In this document: piece after piece, positions 37,678 to 47,967 of the stretch
Layout of the letters: each line of letters opens with the position of its first letter
How positions within the stretch are numbered: the stretch's first letter is position 1
DNA from: Candidatus Chromulinivorax destructor
GTDB lineage: Bacteria; Babelota; Babeliae; Babelales; Chromulinivoraceae
Length of the DNA: 64,000 nucleotides
Assembly (NCBI RefSeq): GCF_003366055.1
Contig: NZ_CP025544.1
Location: forward strand, 851,278-915,277
Direction: 5' to 3'
Program-made: the position numbers and the translations under genes
The notes under the pieces: generated by a model
What the model was told of the DNA's origin: nothing
Seen by the model: only the letters and a program-made list of their open reading frames with translations
The model's database searches: none

Positions 37678-39051
37678 TTACTCAATGATTTTGTTATCAC
37701 GGATTAATTCAGCATTTTTGTTACCAACATAGATCGCAGCGATTAACCAAATAGCAATAAAGCCAAGGCCAATCATTGTTCCAAATGCCATTAAGTTAGC
37801 AACTTTTAATGCTTGTGTAGCACCAACGTTTAATGAATTGTTGATTGCAGAACCAGCAGCTTTACTTCCACGTGATCCAACAGTATCAGTAATACCTTTT
37901 ACTTTGAATTTAGCGTCGTTGCTTGTTGGAATGTACATCATTTCTTTTGTTGGGTTGTTAACTGCGTATGAAATTGCAGTTACTAACATCATAACGCCAA
38001 AAGTAGCCCATAGTAAGCTTTCTGGAGATGGATTTGTTAGCGAGTAAATGTACAATGAAATTAATGAAATACCAAACATAACTGGGTATAACATAATACA
38101 GAATTTTAATCCGTATTTTTTCATGATGTAGCTTGTACCAAGTAAAGCCATTGCAAATGCTAATAGATTTGTCATGAAACCAAACCAACCTAAGAACACG
38201 TCAAAGTTAAGACCTGGAATAACTGAAGCTTGTGATTTCATTTGGAAATCAACGATAGTTTTAACAATTTCATAGAATGTTGAAACTATGAATACAGCTA
38301 AAAGATAAGGTTTTGTTAATAAAAGACGAACACCAGCCATAATATCAGGCTTTTGTTTCTTTTCAATTTTATCGCTTACTAATTGAGAAGCTGGAATTTT
38401 AGTTACGATTTGGTTAATCATTACCATTACTAAAATAGTAGTTACTGTACAAAGAGCATAAATAGCCCAGCTTGGAATACCAAACACAAGTAAAGAAGAA
38501 CCACCAATAGTACCGATTTGAGCAACTGCAATCATGAAAGGGAATGCTCTTTTAGCTTCATCAGTTCTATTGCAACTTACAGCAAATGACCAGAATAAAG
38601 CAATAACTAAAGAACCAAAACTTTCTGTAGCAAAATATACAGCAACACCAAGTGCAGCTAAAGGATATGCTCCAATGTACGCTGGACCAAAGTTTTTAAG
38701 AGTAAATAATGCAATAGATGTTAAACCAAACAAAAATGCATAAAATGAACAGAAAACATAGAATAATTTATGCTTTTCCATAACATCAAGTAGACGAGTG
38801 TAAAGAACTACAACCGCAGCTACGATGAAAGGAGTAATCATTTTTAGTGTTGGAACAAGATCTTTACCGTATCCATCAGCCCAACCTAAAGATGTAGGGA
38901 ATGCGATTTTGAAAACTAAAGAATCTTTTAGTAAACGTAGCGCCCAATATGAACCAAGAATGAAGAATAAAGCTACAGCAAAAAGACTGAACTTTAAAAC
39001 TTCTTCCTTCTTAATATCAGGATAAAAAAAACGAACAATCGAACTTACCAT
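37678..39051 (-). CDS. ATP/ADP translocase (nucleotide transporter, NTT family)
   Basis: Exchanges host ATP for bacterial ADP, or transports other nucleotides; the family is found in Rickettsiales, Chlamydiae, other intracellular bacteria and plastids, and it marks energy parasitism. Seen: about 11-12 hydrophobic helices; the N-terminal LRLLKDSLVF block; ESFGSLVIALFWSFA; and the family signature NPTKEMMYIPTSNDAKFKVK with TDTVGSRGSK near residues 365-395. Length 457 is within the family range (about 450-530). Substrate specificity (ATP/ADP or several nucleotides) cannot be decided from what I can see. Its C-terminal part is duplicated at 36230. Confidence 0.95.
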   Translation of the reverse strand: MVSSIVRFFYPDIKKEEVLKFSLFAVALFFILGSYWALRLLKDSLVFKIAFPTSLGWADGYGKDLVPTLKMITPFIVAAVVVLYTRLLDVMEKHKLFYVFCSFYAFLFGLTSIALFTLKNFGPAYIGAYPLAALGVAVYFATESFGSLVIALFWSFAVSCNRTDEAKRAFPFMIAVAQIGTIGGSSLLVFGIPSWAIYALCTVTTILVMVMINQIVTKIPASQLVSDKIEKKQKPDIMAGVRLLLTKPYLLAVFIVSTFYEIVKTIVDFQMKSQASVIPGLNFDVFLGWFGFMTNLLAFAMALLGTSYIMKKYGLKFCIMLYPVMFGISLISLYIYSLTNPSPESLLWATFGVMMLVTAISYAVNNPTKEMMYIPTSNDAKFKVKGITDTVGSRGSKAAGSAINNSLNVGATQALKVANLMAFGTMIGLGFIAIWLIAAIYVGNKNAELIRDNKIIE

Positions 39052-39125
39052 ATAAGTACCTTATGTTATGGTTAAAAAATGATTTTATTAATATAATAGA
39101 CCAAATATTACTGTATAATAAAAAA

Positions 39126-40442
39126 CTATTTTCGTATAGGCTTATTTTTTCTCCATATAATTGTTAGTAATAATGATATCACCAAAAAGAACTGATAATA
39201 CAGATAGGGTAGCAAAGATATTGTTGATACATGTGCCATTGATGCTGCTAAAAGCAGTTGAGGCGTGTAAGGCAATAATCCTTGTATTGTACATGATCCT
39301 ATATCAAGGATGCATGCTGTCTCTGCATTATCAATTGCATAATCTTCACCAATCTCTGCTGCTATTGGTCCAGCAATAATAATTGCAATTGTATTAATTG
39401 CAATTGTAATATTAATGAATACAACAAGAAGCAGCATTGCAAGTTTTGCATAACCAGGGCTTGATATTTTGTGTCGAAGTTTATTAATAATATAATCAAC
39501 ACCACCATTGTAGGTAATAATGCTTGATAAACCTGATAACAAAAGAACAAGAATAAATACGTTGACCATTCCTTTTGAATTATAAAATCCATCAAAAAGA
39601 AGATTAATTGCTGCCAGGATTGTGATATTTTGTAAAATTACTCCTAGACCTAAGGCAAAAATAATTCCTAAAACAAGTACAATCATGATATCAATGCCAG
39701 TCAAAGCAAGATAAAAAGTTGCTACATATGGCAAAGTTTTTATGATATCTATCAAAGAAACAGCCGCTCTATAATGTATATCTATAGCTGGCACCATGAC
39801 ATAATTTTTATACGCTAATATAAAAAGAGAAGCAACAAAAGCAGGTAATGCAATTTTACTATTTAAAAGAAGCTTTTTTGTCATCGTTGTATTCGTAACT
39901 TTGACTGCTGCAATAGTTGTATCTGATAATATTGATAAATTATCTCCAAACATAGCACCACAAACAATTGTTGCTGCCATAAGAGCAGGGTCTAATGTTA
40001 GATGAGTAGCAATGTTAACTGCAATTGGCATAAATGCTGCAATTGCACCCATAGAAGTACCAACAGTAAATGAAAATAGTGATGATACTATAAACATTCC
40101 TGGCAAAATGCACCACGTTGGAATAATTGATAAACAAATGCTGACTGCTGAATCTATACCACCAGTAGCTTGAAGAATCGTTGTAAACACCGTGCTTAAT
40201 AAAAATATATAACACATGTGAATAACGATTGAATTACTTGAACCGTGTACAAAAATTTCTACTTTTTTATTCCATGATTCTTTTTTTCTAAAAGTGAAAA
40301 ATGAAGATATCAAGGCTATAAAAGCAGCGCAGATAGCAAAGTTATCTCTGATAATTCCATCGGCACTATACACTATGTTTAAAAGTGCAAAGATTGCTAA
40401 AAAAACAATAAATGGAAGTAATGAACTAAATTTTGGTTTCAT
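39126..40442 (-). CDS. NhaC-like Na+/H+ antiporter
   Basis: Multi-pass membrane protein (about 11 helices, 438 residues) of the NhaC superfamily, exchanging sodium (or a related ion or amino acid) for protons. Seen: FTVGTSMGAIAAFMPIAV, the family motif GAMFGDNLSILSDTTIAA near residue 165, and a C-terminal half with IITYNGGVDYIINKL. It begins 8 bp after the topA stop and may be co-transcribed with it. The frameshifted gene at 34199 is a diverged paralogue that lacks the GDNLSPISDT-like motif (it reads GYQLSMFSGVMN), so the two may never have had the same substrate. Confidence 0.85.
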   Translation of the reverse strand: MKPKFSSLLPFIVFLAIFALLNIVYSADGIIRDNFAICAAFIALISSFFTFRKKESWNKKVEIFVHGSSNSIVIHMCYIFLLSTVFTTILQATGGIDSAVSICLSIIPTWCILPGMFIVSSLFSFTVGTSMGAIAAFMPIAVNIATHLTLDPALMAATIVCGAMFGDNLSILSDTTIAAVKVTNTTMTKKLLLNSKIALPAFVASLFILAYKNYVMVPAIDIHYRAAVSLIDIIKTLPYVATFYLALTGIDIMIVLVLGIIFALGLGVILQNITILAAINLLFDGFYNSKGMVNVFILVLLLSGLSSIITYNGGVDYIINKLRHKISSPGYAKLAMLLLVVFINITIAINTIAIIIAGPIAAEIGEDYAIDNAETACILDIGSCTIQGLLPYTPQLLLAASMAHVSTISLLPYLYYQFFLVISLLLTIIWRKNKPIRK

Positions 40443-40450
40443 ATTTTCTC

Positions 40451-42709
40451 TTATTGATTTGTTTCAGGGTCAAGATGTAATTTATAATCACATGTTTTTT
40501 CTGAGCAACTAATATTAGTTCCAGCTTTCGTTACTTTTTTCAACAGATACGGTGCTTTGCATGTTGGGCATGGTTTATTTTCGATATCAGCAAAAATTGC
40601 AAATTTACAGGTTGGATATGAAGAACAACCCCAGAACTTTCCACCACGCCATTTACGTTCAATAACATTACCTGCGCATTGAGGGCAAGGGAAAGGTGCA
40701 ATATTTTGTTTAATATACTTACATGTTGGGTAACCAGAGCACGCAGTAAATTCTCCAAAGCGACCTTTCATGAGTCGTAAGTGACTGTTGCATGAAGGAC
40801 AAGTTTCTTCAAGTAATTGGGGTCCTTGAGCTTCTACTAAAGAAAGTGTGCCATCTTCAGAACGAGCAAAATTGCTGGTGAACTTACATTCAGGATAACC
40901 TGGACATCCAATAAATTCGCCTGTTTTACCAATACGAATAACTAATTTGTGAGCATTGCATTGAGGGCACGTAATATCAGTCGGTACAACATTTTTACGA
41001 GTTGTATCTTCTTGAAACTTTGTTAAATCTTGCGAAAATGATGTGTAAAATTCACGCAATAAAACGTCACGATCCATGTCACCATGAGCAACTTTATCCA
41101 GATCTTCTTCCATAATAGCAGTGAATCGAGTATCCATAATTTTAGGAAGATTTTCAGATAACATTTCTGTTACTCTGCTACCAAGCTCTGTTGGTGTAAA
41201 TCTTTTTTTATCAATAGTTACGTAGGTACGAGCTTGAATAGTCGTTAAAATTGTTGCATAGGTACTTGGCCGACCAATTCCTAATTTCTCAAGTTCTTTA
41301 ACCAGTGTTGCTTCAGAGTAGCGTGGAGGTGGTTGTGTGAAATGTTGTTTAGGGTCAATTTTTGTCAAATCTAAGCTATCTTTTTCATTGATGCTTTGTG
41401 GAATTTTGACATTTTTTTCAGACTCTTCTTCATCATCAGTTTGATACGCTTTTAAAAACCCATCAAATAATAAAGTTGAACCCGTCACTTTAAAGGTGTA
41501 CTTACCACCAGTAATCACAACTTGGCGTTGGGCGTAGAGAGCAGGTTTCATTTGGCATGCAATGAATCGAGTCCAAATTAAGTTATATAATTTGTAAATA
41601 TCTGATTCAACGTATGGCTTAATGTCTTCTGGCTTAACATTGACATCAATTGGACGAATTGCTTCGTGGGCATCTTGTGCGGCATTTTTTTGTGAATACA
41701 TATTTGCTGATGCAGGTAAGTATTCTTTACCGTAGGCTGCAGGAATAAATTCACGAGCTTGATCGATTGCAGTTTGAGACAGTCTTGTTGAATCTGTTCT
41801 CATATAGGTAATTAACGCAACAGGGTTTTTTGCATCACCAAGTGCGACACCCTCATACATATTTTGCGCAAGTGACATAATTTTTTTAACAGCAAAGTTT
41901 AATTTATTAGCACCAGCTTGTTGTAAAGAACTGGTAATAAAAGGAGCAACTGGATTTTTAGTTCTCTTTTTATCGTTAATGCTATCAATTGCAAACTGTT
42001 CTTGTTTAAGAGCTTGAATAACTTTATCAACTTTTTCTTGCGATTCAAGTTCGATGGCTTTTTTATTAATATGTGTTAATAAAGCGGTCATGGTGTCATG
42101 AGTAGGAGTTTTAAATGTTCCTTCAATTGACCAATATTCTTCAACCTTAAAGCTTCTAATTTCTGTCTCTCGTAAACAAATAATTTTAAGAGCTACCGAT
42201 TGTACGCGCCCAGCAGAAAGTCCTTTGGTAATTTTTCTCCATAAAATAGGAGAGACTTCATAACCTACCCATCTATCTAAGATACGACGAGCTTGTTGTG
42301 CAGCAACTTTCTTAAGATCAACTTTTGATGGATTATTAATAGCTGCAGTAATAGCGGGTTTAGTAATCTCGTTAAAGCTGATTCTATGAATATGTTCAGG
42401 TTTAATTACTTTTAAAATTTCTTGTTCTACGTGCCACGCAATAATTTCACCTTCACGATCAGGATCTGGTGCCAGATACACTTCGCTTGAATTTTTTGCT
42501 TCTTTAACAAGGTCTTTAATAACTTTGTCTTTTTTATCAATTGCAACATATTCAAGTTTAATGGTATCGCCCATGGTAATACCAAGATTTTTTTTAGGTA
42601 AATCTTTAATATGCCCGACTGTCGACATGATAGTAAAATCATTGCCAAGAAATTTTGCAATGGTTTTTATTTTTGCAGGTGACTCAACTATGAGTAATTT
42701 TTTTTTCAT
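40451..42709 (-). CDS. topA: DNA topoisomerase I
   Basis: Relaxes negative supercoils. Seen: an N-terminal Toprim domain (LIVESPAKIKTI, then PDPDREGEIIAWH); the active-site Tyr302 in ITYMRTDSTRLS; KGLSAGRVQSVAL; GIGRPSTYATI; and four C-terminal zinc-finger repeats of the Topo C4 type beginning CPQC, CPSC, CPQC and CPTC. Length 752 is normal. The start ATG 42709 puts Lys-Lys-Leu-Leu-Ile-Val-Glu at the N-terminus, as in other members. Confidence 0.96.
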   Translation of the reverse strand: MKKKLLIVESPAKIKTIAKFLGNDFTIMSTVGHIKDLPKKNLGITMGDTIKLEYVAIDKKDKVIKDLVKEAKNSSEVYLAPDPDREGEIIAWHVEQEILKVIKPEHIHRISFNEITKPAITAAINNPSKVDLKKVAAQQARRILDRWVGYEVSPILWRKITKGLSAGRVQSVALKIICLRETEIRSFKVEEYWSIEGTFKTPTHDTMTALLTHINKKAIELESQEKVDKVIQALKQEQFAIDSINDKKRTKNPVAPFITSSLQQAGANKLNFAVKKIMSLAQNMYEGVALGDAKNPVALITYMRTDSTRLSQTAIDQAREFIPAAYGKEYLPASANMYSQKNAAQDAHEAIRPIDVNVKPEDIKPYVESDIYKLYNLIWTRFIACQMKPALYAQRQVVITGGKYTFKVTGSTLLFDGFLKAYQTDDEEESEKNVKIPQSINEKDSLDLTKIDPKQHFTQPPPRYSEATLVKELEKLGIGRPSTYATILTTIQARTYVTIDKKRFTPTELGSRVTEMLSENLPKIMDTRFTAIMEEDLDKVAHGDMDRDVLLREFYTSFSQDLTKFQEDTTRKNVVPTDITCPQCNAHKLVIRIGKTGEFIGCPGYPECKFTSNFARSEDGTLSLVEAQGPQLLEETCPSCNSHLRLMKGRFGEFTACSGYPTCKYIKQNIAPFPCPQCAGNVIERKWRGGKFWGCSSYPTCKFAIFADIENKPCPTCKAPYLLKKVTKAGTNISCSEKTCDYKLHLDPETNQ

Positions 42710-42895
42710 TTTTTGTTGTTTTTAAGCACCTAAATAGTTGTTTTCAATATTGTAATCATAGTTTATTTTTTTAAGATACATGGTTTTTAGAAAAAAAGTC
42801 AAATCAATAGATCTTTCAATTTATAATATTTCATGATAGATTACTCGATATTAACTAACTATCAGTAAGCAAAATATTAAAAAAGGAGCAGCCCC

Positions 42896-43891
42896 TTGCA
42901 TCTACTTTTTAGATTTGCGTATGCACATTGGTTATACATCGCAATTCCTCTTTTTATTCTCATTATACTTATCAAAAGATACTATACGCGTCAGACGCTG
43001 TATCAATATCCTCTTGTAAATTTCATTATACATCACGCTCAAAAGGTATCATTATTACCTGTTAAAATTCTATATATGGTAAGATTTTTAATTTTATCGC
43101 TCATGATATTATTATTAGCAAAACCTCAACTCGTAGATCAAAAATCAAAGGTCACTGTTGAAGGAATTGATATTATGATGGTGCTGGACGTTTCAGGTAG
43201 TATGAATTTTTTTGATGATATTAAGGATAATAGATCTCGTCTTGATATTGCAAAACAAGAAGCGATTAATTTTATAAAAAAACGTCATAATGATGCCATT
43301 GGTATTGTTATTTTTGGTCAATATGCAATGACTGCATGTCCGTTAACTCTTGATAAAAAGATACTTGAATCAAGTATATCATCTCTTTTTATTTCTCAAC
43401 ATGATTCCATTCATAGTGGTACGGTGATTTCGCAAGCAGTAATTACTGCAAGTCGACGTTTACAAAAATCAGAATCAAAAAGTAAAATTATCATTTTATT
43501 AACTGATGGTGATCCTTCTGAATACGATTTCCCTATTGAAGATAGTATTGAAATAGCAAAATTACTTGGTGTTAAAGTGTATACGATAGGAATAGGAAGT
43601 CGCGGTGTTGCCTATCTAAAAGGGCCATTTGGAATGACTTCTGTGCCTAATCAATTTAATATAGAGCTGTTAGAAAAAATTGCTGAAGAAACAGGCGGTA
43701 AATGTTTTAGTGCAAAAAAATCACAAGATATTGCAAAAATTTATAATGAAATTGACGCTCTAGAAAAAAGTAAATTTCAAAGTGATATCTATACAAAGTA
43801 TTATGACTATTTCATTCCAATTGTTTTTGGATTGTTATGTTTGATACTAGCAGAGTTACTAATATCAACATGTATATGGGCTATATTATGA
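42896..43891 (+). CDS. batA: BatA-like von Willebrand factor A membrane protein
   Basis: First gene of a bat (aerotolerance-related) operon. Seen: N-terminal hydrophobic helices (about 12-26 and 58-77), a VWA domain with the metal-binding MIDAS motif DVSGSM beginning at Asp98 and LLTDGDPSEYD, and a C-terminal helix. Length 331 is typical. The start is TTG at 42896: a strong AAGGAG stands 8 bp upstream and no ATG gives the correct N-terminus. A TATAAT at 42822-42827 may be the -10 element. The stop overlaps the next start (ATGA). Confidence 0.92.
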   Translation: MHLLFRFAYAHWLYIAIPLFILIILIKRYYTRQTLYQYPLVNFIIHHAQKVSLLPVKILYMVRFLILSLMILLLAKPQLVDQKSKVTVEGIDIMMVLDVSGSMNFFDDIKDNRSRLDIAKQEAINFIKKRHNDAIGIVIFGQYAMTACPLTLDKKILESSISSLFISQHDSIHSGTVISQAVITASRRLQKSESKSKIIILLTDGDPSEYDFPIEDSIEIAKLLGVKVYTIGIGSRGVAYLKGPFGMTSVPNQFNIELLEKIAEETGGKCFSAKKSQDIAKIYNEIDALEKSKFQSDIYTKYYDYFIPIVFGLLCLILAELLISTCIWAIL

Positions 43892-44895
43892 CGACAACAA
43901 TATGGGGAATTAATTTTGCAGCAATTGAAAATATTTTTTATTTTTATTATCTGATACCTTTATTTTTTTTGTTGCTTTATCAGTTACATTCTTATCGCAA
44001 AAGATCAAATTTGTTAGTGCATCCTCTGTATAGATCAAATCTTTTACGTAACTATTCGTATCAGATGAAATTATGTAAGATGATACTCCTATGTATAGGA
44101 ATGGTTGCTATTTTTATAACATTACTTCGTCCCCAATGGGATAAAAAAGAAGAAAAAATTTCTCAACAAGGTCGCGACCTTTTAATAGCTATCGACATTT
44201 CTCGTAGTATGCTTGCGCAAGACCTTAAGCCAAACCGCCTTGAATTTGCAAAAGAGAAAATAAAAAAACTCTTATTTAATCTTTCTTGCGAGCGAGTTGG
44301 TCTTATCATTTTTTCAAGCTCTACATTTATGCAATGCCCACTTACAACAGATTATGGAGCATTTCTTATGTTTCTTGATAAGTTGGATGCTGATACAATT
44401 TCAAGTGGCACAACAGCTATAGATCAAGCAATTAAAGAAGGATTACGTGTTTTTGAATCAAATCCAACACAAAAAACAAAATTACTTGTTGTTTTTACTG
44501 ATGGGGAAGATTTTTCTACAGATCTTCAAGGTGTTAAAAATCAAGCTGCTCAAAATAGATTATCAATATGTACTGTTGGTATTGGAACACCTCATGGAGC
44601 ACCCGTACCGATTATAGATAATCATGGAAAGCAAACTGGTTGGGAAAAAGATGAGCAAAATAATGTTGTTATGTCTCGCTTGAATGAAGATCTCTTAATG
44701 AATATTGCTCATCAAACAGGTGGAAAATATGTCAGAGGTGTTCAGTCTGATGATGATATTATATCTTTAATTCGCATGATTAATAAATTTGAAAAAGATT
44801 CATTTGAGGATAAAAGCTTTGATGCATATCAAGAGCAGTATCCCTATTTTATTGCGATAAGTTTCCTATGTTTTGCCTTGGAATGGATTTTATGA
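43888..44895 (+). CDS. batB: BatB-like von Willebrand factor A membrane protein
   Basis: Second VWA protein of the operon; in bacteroidetes and spirochaetes BatA and BatB form a membrane complex. Seen: N-terminal helices (about 18-32, 63-80), MIDAS motif DISRSM beginning at Asp103, FTDGEDFSTD, and a C-terminal helix. I chose ATG 43888, which overlaps the batA stop as ATGA; the frame is open further upstream, but coupling explains the start well. The gene also ends in an ATGA overlap with batC. Confidence 0.92.
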   Translation: MTTTIWGINFAAIENIFYFYYLIPLFFLLLYQLHSYRKRSNLLVHPLYRSNLLRNYSYQMKLCKMILLCIGMVAIFITLLRPQWDKKEEKISQQGRDLLIAIDISRSMLAQDLKPNRLEFAKEKIKKLLFNLSCERVGLIIFSSSTFMQCPLTTDYGAFLMFLDKLDADTISSGTTAIDQAIKEGLRVFESNPTQKTKLLVVFTDGEDFSTDLQGVKNQAAQNRLSICTVGIGTPHGAPVPIIDNHGKQTGWEKDEQNNVVMSRLNEDLLMNIAHQTGGKYVRGVQSDDDIISLIRMINKFEKDSFEDKSFDAYQEQYPYFIAISFLCFALEWIL

Positions 44896-46247
44896 AAAAA
44901 ATATATGTAGCGTTATTGTGCTTTTCTATTTCTTTTTCTTTAGATGCCGGTATTGATACATGGCAAAAAAATCGTAAAGCTGTTGAATTGTATAGAGCTC
45001 AGAAATATGAACAAGCGCTTGAACTTTATAATGAGTTGATTGTCAATGATCCTTATAATGCAGTGTATAACTACAATATTGCAGAAATTTTATACAGACA
45101 AAATCAGTATGAACAGGCAGCTCAATCGTACAAGCGAGTGCCAATGTACGCATTGAAAAAAAAACAGCTTGCAGAGTATGCATGGTACGGAGCTGGAAAT
45201 AGTTTTTATCAGCTCAAGCAATGGCAAAATGCTATTGAAATGTATGAACAAGCGTTAAAAATAGATCCTGAAAATGAACAAACTCGCCATAATCTTTGGC
45301 TTGCTCAGCAAGAATTAGCAAAAGAGCAATATGAAGACCAGCAAGATGATTCAAATAGCTCTGGAGATGAGTCGAATGGTACTAAAGATCAATCAAAGCA
45401 AGATCAAAATAGTAAAAATTCTAAAAAAGAAAATTCTAGCGATAAGGCTAAATGGAAAGATGATCATGAATTAAATAAAGGATCTTCTCCAAGTGAAGAA
45501 TCATCTAGTTCTGAAAAGCAATCATCAGGAGATGATGAAGATAGTGATAATGATTCGTCTGAAGCATTTGAAAAAGGCAAATCATCACAAGAAAAAAATA
45601 GTGATGCAGGTGATGAAAAACAGAATGAATCTTCTGAGAGCCAAGGCCAACAAGATGATGTAGATTCACAGGGTGAAAAGTCATCTGATGAAAAAAAATC
45701 TCATCAAGAAAAAAATGGTAAACGAGAAGAACGAGATCAACTTGATGAAGAAAATGCATCTGCTGAGAAAACAGATAATGGAACAAGCCAAAAGGGCCAA
45801 GACAAAGATGTATTGCAGGATGCTCAAGAAAAAAATTTGGATGAAAAATTACAAGAACATCAACAAAAACTTGATGATGTAGCTGCTCATGTTGAAGAAA
45901 ATATTACACCATCGCAAAATGAGCAAGCAGGGCTAGAAGAAAATAGCAATAATTTAGAGCATGAGCAGAGCAAAGAAAATGCATCATCTCAATCAGAAGA
46001 TTTGCAAGATTCTACACAGAATAGTGAATTAAAAAAGCCAGCAAGTACGGGTTCTCAAAAACAATCATTAAAAAATGATTTGCAAGAATTGTATGAATCA
46101 AAAAGCTCAGAAGATGACAGGTTCAATTCACATTATGCAGAAATTATGCAAGCACTTGAAAATCACGAAGAGCAAATACAACGATACGTTATTAAAAATA
46201 AAGTTGCAGAAAAAATGGTGGGGCAGCATGGAAAAAAAGGTTGGTAG
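44892..46247 (+). CDS. batC: BatC-like TPR protein with long low-complexity tail
   Basis: Exported TPR protein. Seen: signal peptide (about 1-18), three TPR-like repeats (about 25-150: AVELYRAQKYEQALELYNEL, EILYRQNQYEQAAQSYKRV, QWQNAIEMYEQALKIDPENE), then about 260 residues rich in Ser, Glu, Asp, Asn, Gln and Lys with no stable fold expected, and a short conserved-looking helical C-terminus. Typical BatC proteins are shorter, so the tail is an expansion. The start ATG 44892 overlaps the batB stop (ATGA); the gene overlaps batD by 20 bp. Confidence 0.85.
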   Translation: MKKIYVALLCFSISFSLDAGIDTWQKNRKAVELYRAQKYEQALELYNELIVNDPYNAVYNYNIAEILYRQNQYEQAAQSYKRVPMYALKKKQLAEYAWYGAGNSFYQLKQWQNAIEMYEQALKIDPENEQTRHNLWLAQQELAKEQYEDQQDDSNSSGDESNGTKDQSKQDQNSKNSKKENSSDKAKWKDDHELNKGSSPSEESSSSEKQSSGDDEDSDNDSSEAFEKGKSSQEKNSDAGDEKQNESSESQGQQDDVDSQGEKSSDEKKSHQEKNGKREERDQLDEENASAEKTDNGTSQKGQDKDVLQDAQEKNLDEKLQEHQQKLDDVAAHVEENITPSQNEQAGLEENSNNLEHEQSKENASSQSEDLQDSTQNSELKKPASTGSQKQSLKNDLQELYESKSSEDDRFNSHYAEIMQALENHEEQIQRYVIKNKVAEKMVGQHGKKGW

Positions 46248-47967
46248 CTTTATAGTATTTTTATTATTACTTTGTACATCAATTGTTTATGCATCAAATC
46301 AGTCAATTGTTGTATCTGTGTATGATACGCATAATAATTATTTACAGCAAGCAATGGTACAAACTGAATTTGTTATACAAGTTGTTGTACATAATATTTC
46401 GATGGGTAATACTATACCAGCTCTAAAAGGTCTGGATCAATTTCAATACTCTTTTCAAGGCAGGTCTTCAAATTATTCGATGCATAATGGGCAATCGAGT
46501 AATAAAACTATCTATAAATTTATAGCAAAAGCTTTACATCATGGTGTGTATACACTTGGTCCTATTACTTATACTGATTCATCAGGAAATATTTTTACAT
46601 CAAATTTAGTAGAAATTGTTGTTGGTGATCAGCAGATTAAAAAACAGCAGCATGGAAGTAAAGATAGATTTCAGTGTTCAGTACAATCTGATGCATACGA
46701 AGTATTTGTGGGTGAAAAAATTCGCTTGCAAATTGATTTTTTAGATTACGTTGGAATCAATCAATTCACTCCAAGCTTACCTACATTTCAAGATATCATA
46801 GTAACAGATGTGACTCAAACAAAAAAACAAGAACGATCTTTTGATAAGGACAATCAAGAACATCTTCATACGCAATGGGTGCTTGATTGTTATCCAAAAC
46901 AAGTTGGCTTTTCTGTTATACAAGGTATCAAAATTAGATTAATAGAGCCTAATGAACGAAATGATTTTTTTGGATTTATGAGTTCTATGATGAGTGCTGA
47001 AAAAGAATTAGTAGCTGAACCTATCGGTATAAAAGTTTTGCCATTACCGCATTGCCAAGATCTTGAAAATATACAAGCTGTTGGAGAATTTTCAAAAATA
47101 ACTTTATCAACAAATATTGATACTGCTGAGCAAGGGCAAGGATTTACCTTGCGAGTTGATATTTTTGGCAACGGTAATTTAGAAATGATAGACTCATTTT
47201 CTCTTGTATTACCGCAAGAATTTAGTAGTTATACTACGCACGCAGGCAAAATAGATAGAGATCGTACATCAAAGAGATTTGAATATATTATTCAAGCTCA
47301 AGAATCTGGCACATACGAAATTCCAGCTCAAAATTTTACCTATTTCGATCTTAATTCTGGTGATTATGTAACATTGCAGAGCAACCCTAAGACAATGACT
47401 ATTACAAAAGGCACACATACCTATAGTGATCAATATAAATTGTATGAAGAAAATGAATTAGATACAGAAAGTGAAAATCAAATAACCGTTTCTGCGTATA
47501 CTATTTTAGATACTTATGATGAAAGAAATTATTGGAAAGGTATTTCGCTTTCGTTATATGCCTTGGCGATACGAGTTATTTTTTTACTATTTTTATTCAT
47601 GATAGGGTATCGATATTTTTTGAAAAAATATGTTTTATCTCATGACAAGCTTCAACATTTTTTACTATTTTTAAAAGCTCATAGAGCATTAAAAATTGCT
47701 GAAAAAAAAGAAAATATTGCGACTTTATACAATGTATTTATAACGATTTTTGTCGGTCTTAACGTTGGCAGACGTGGAGAGATTAATGAAAATCTTATTG
47801 AAGGGTATCTACAAAAAAAATGTTTTTCTGTAGATCAAATAAAAAAATGGAATATTTTTTATCATAAATTATTACAAGCATCATTTTCTCAGGGTGATAA
47901 AAAAATGAGTTTATTACTTGTGCAAGAAGCGTTTGTTTGGCTTTCTTTATTAAAAAATAGATCATGA
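46228..47967 (+). CDS. batD: BatD-like membrane protein, copy 1
   Basis: Exported, multi-domain protein of the BatD (oxygen tolerance) family. Seen: signal peptide (about 6-22, ending VYASN), repeated Ig-like beta domains (for example GLDQFQYSFQGRSSN, GVYTLGPITYTDSSGN and YETHAGK-like segments), a transmembrane helix near residue 445, and a cytoplasmic helical C-terminal part. The start ATG 46228 was chosen from the signal peptide; the frame is open further upstream only within batC. It is followed by a second copy with an ATGA overlap. Confidence 0.88.
   Translation: MEKKVGSFIVFLLLLCTSIVYASNQSIVVSVYDTHNNYLQQAMVQTEFVIQVVVHNISMGNTIPALKGLDQFQYSFQGRSSNYSMHNGQSSNKTIYKFIAKALHHGVYTLGPITYTDSSGNIFTSNLVEIVVGDQQIKKQQHGSKDRFQCSVQSDAYEVFVGEKIRLQIDFLDYVGINQFTPSLPTFQDIIVTDVTQTKKQERSFDKDNQEHLHTQWVLDCYPKQVGFSVIQGIKIRLIEPNERNDFFGFMSSMMSAEKELVAEPIGIKVLPLPHCQDLENIQAVGEFSKITLSTNIDTAEQGQGFTLRVDIFGNGNLEMIDSFSLVLPQEFSSYTTHAGKIDRDRTSKRFEYIIQAQESGTYEIPAQNFTYFDLNSGDYVTLQSNPKTMTITKGTHTYSDQYKLYEENELDTESENQITVSAYTILDTYDERNYWKGISLSLYALAIRVIFLLFLFMIGYRYFLKKYVLSHDKLQHFLLFLKAHRALKIAEKKENIATLYNVFITIFVGLNVGRRGEINENLIEGYLQKKCFSVDQIKKWNIFYHKLLQASFSQGDKKMSLLLVQEAFVWLSLLKNRS

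Noticed and set aside
45505-45882. Antisense and out-of-frame open frames within batC
   Set aside because: They arise from the repetitive Ser/Glu/Lys codons of the low-complexity tail.
45340-46000. Short repeated codon patterns in batC considered as a CRISPR-like or minisatellite array
   Set aside because: There is no regular repeat length and no spacer structure; it is low-complexity coding sequence. No CRISPR array was seen anywhere in the window.
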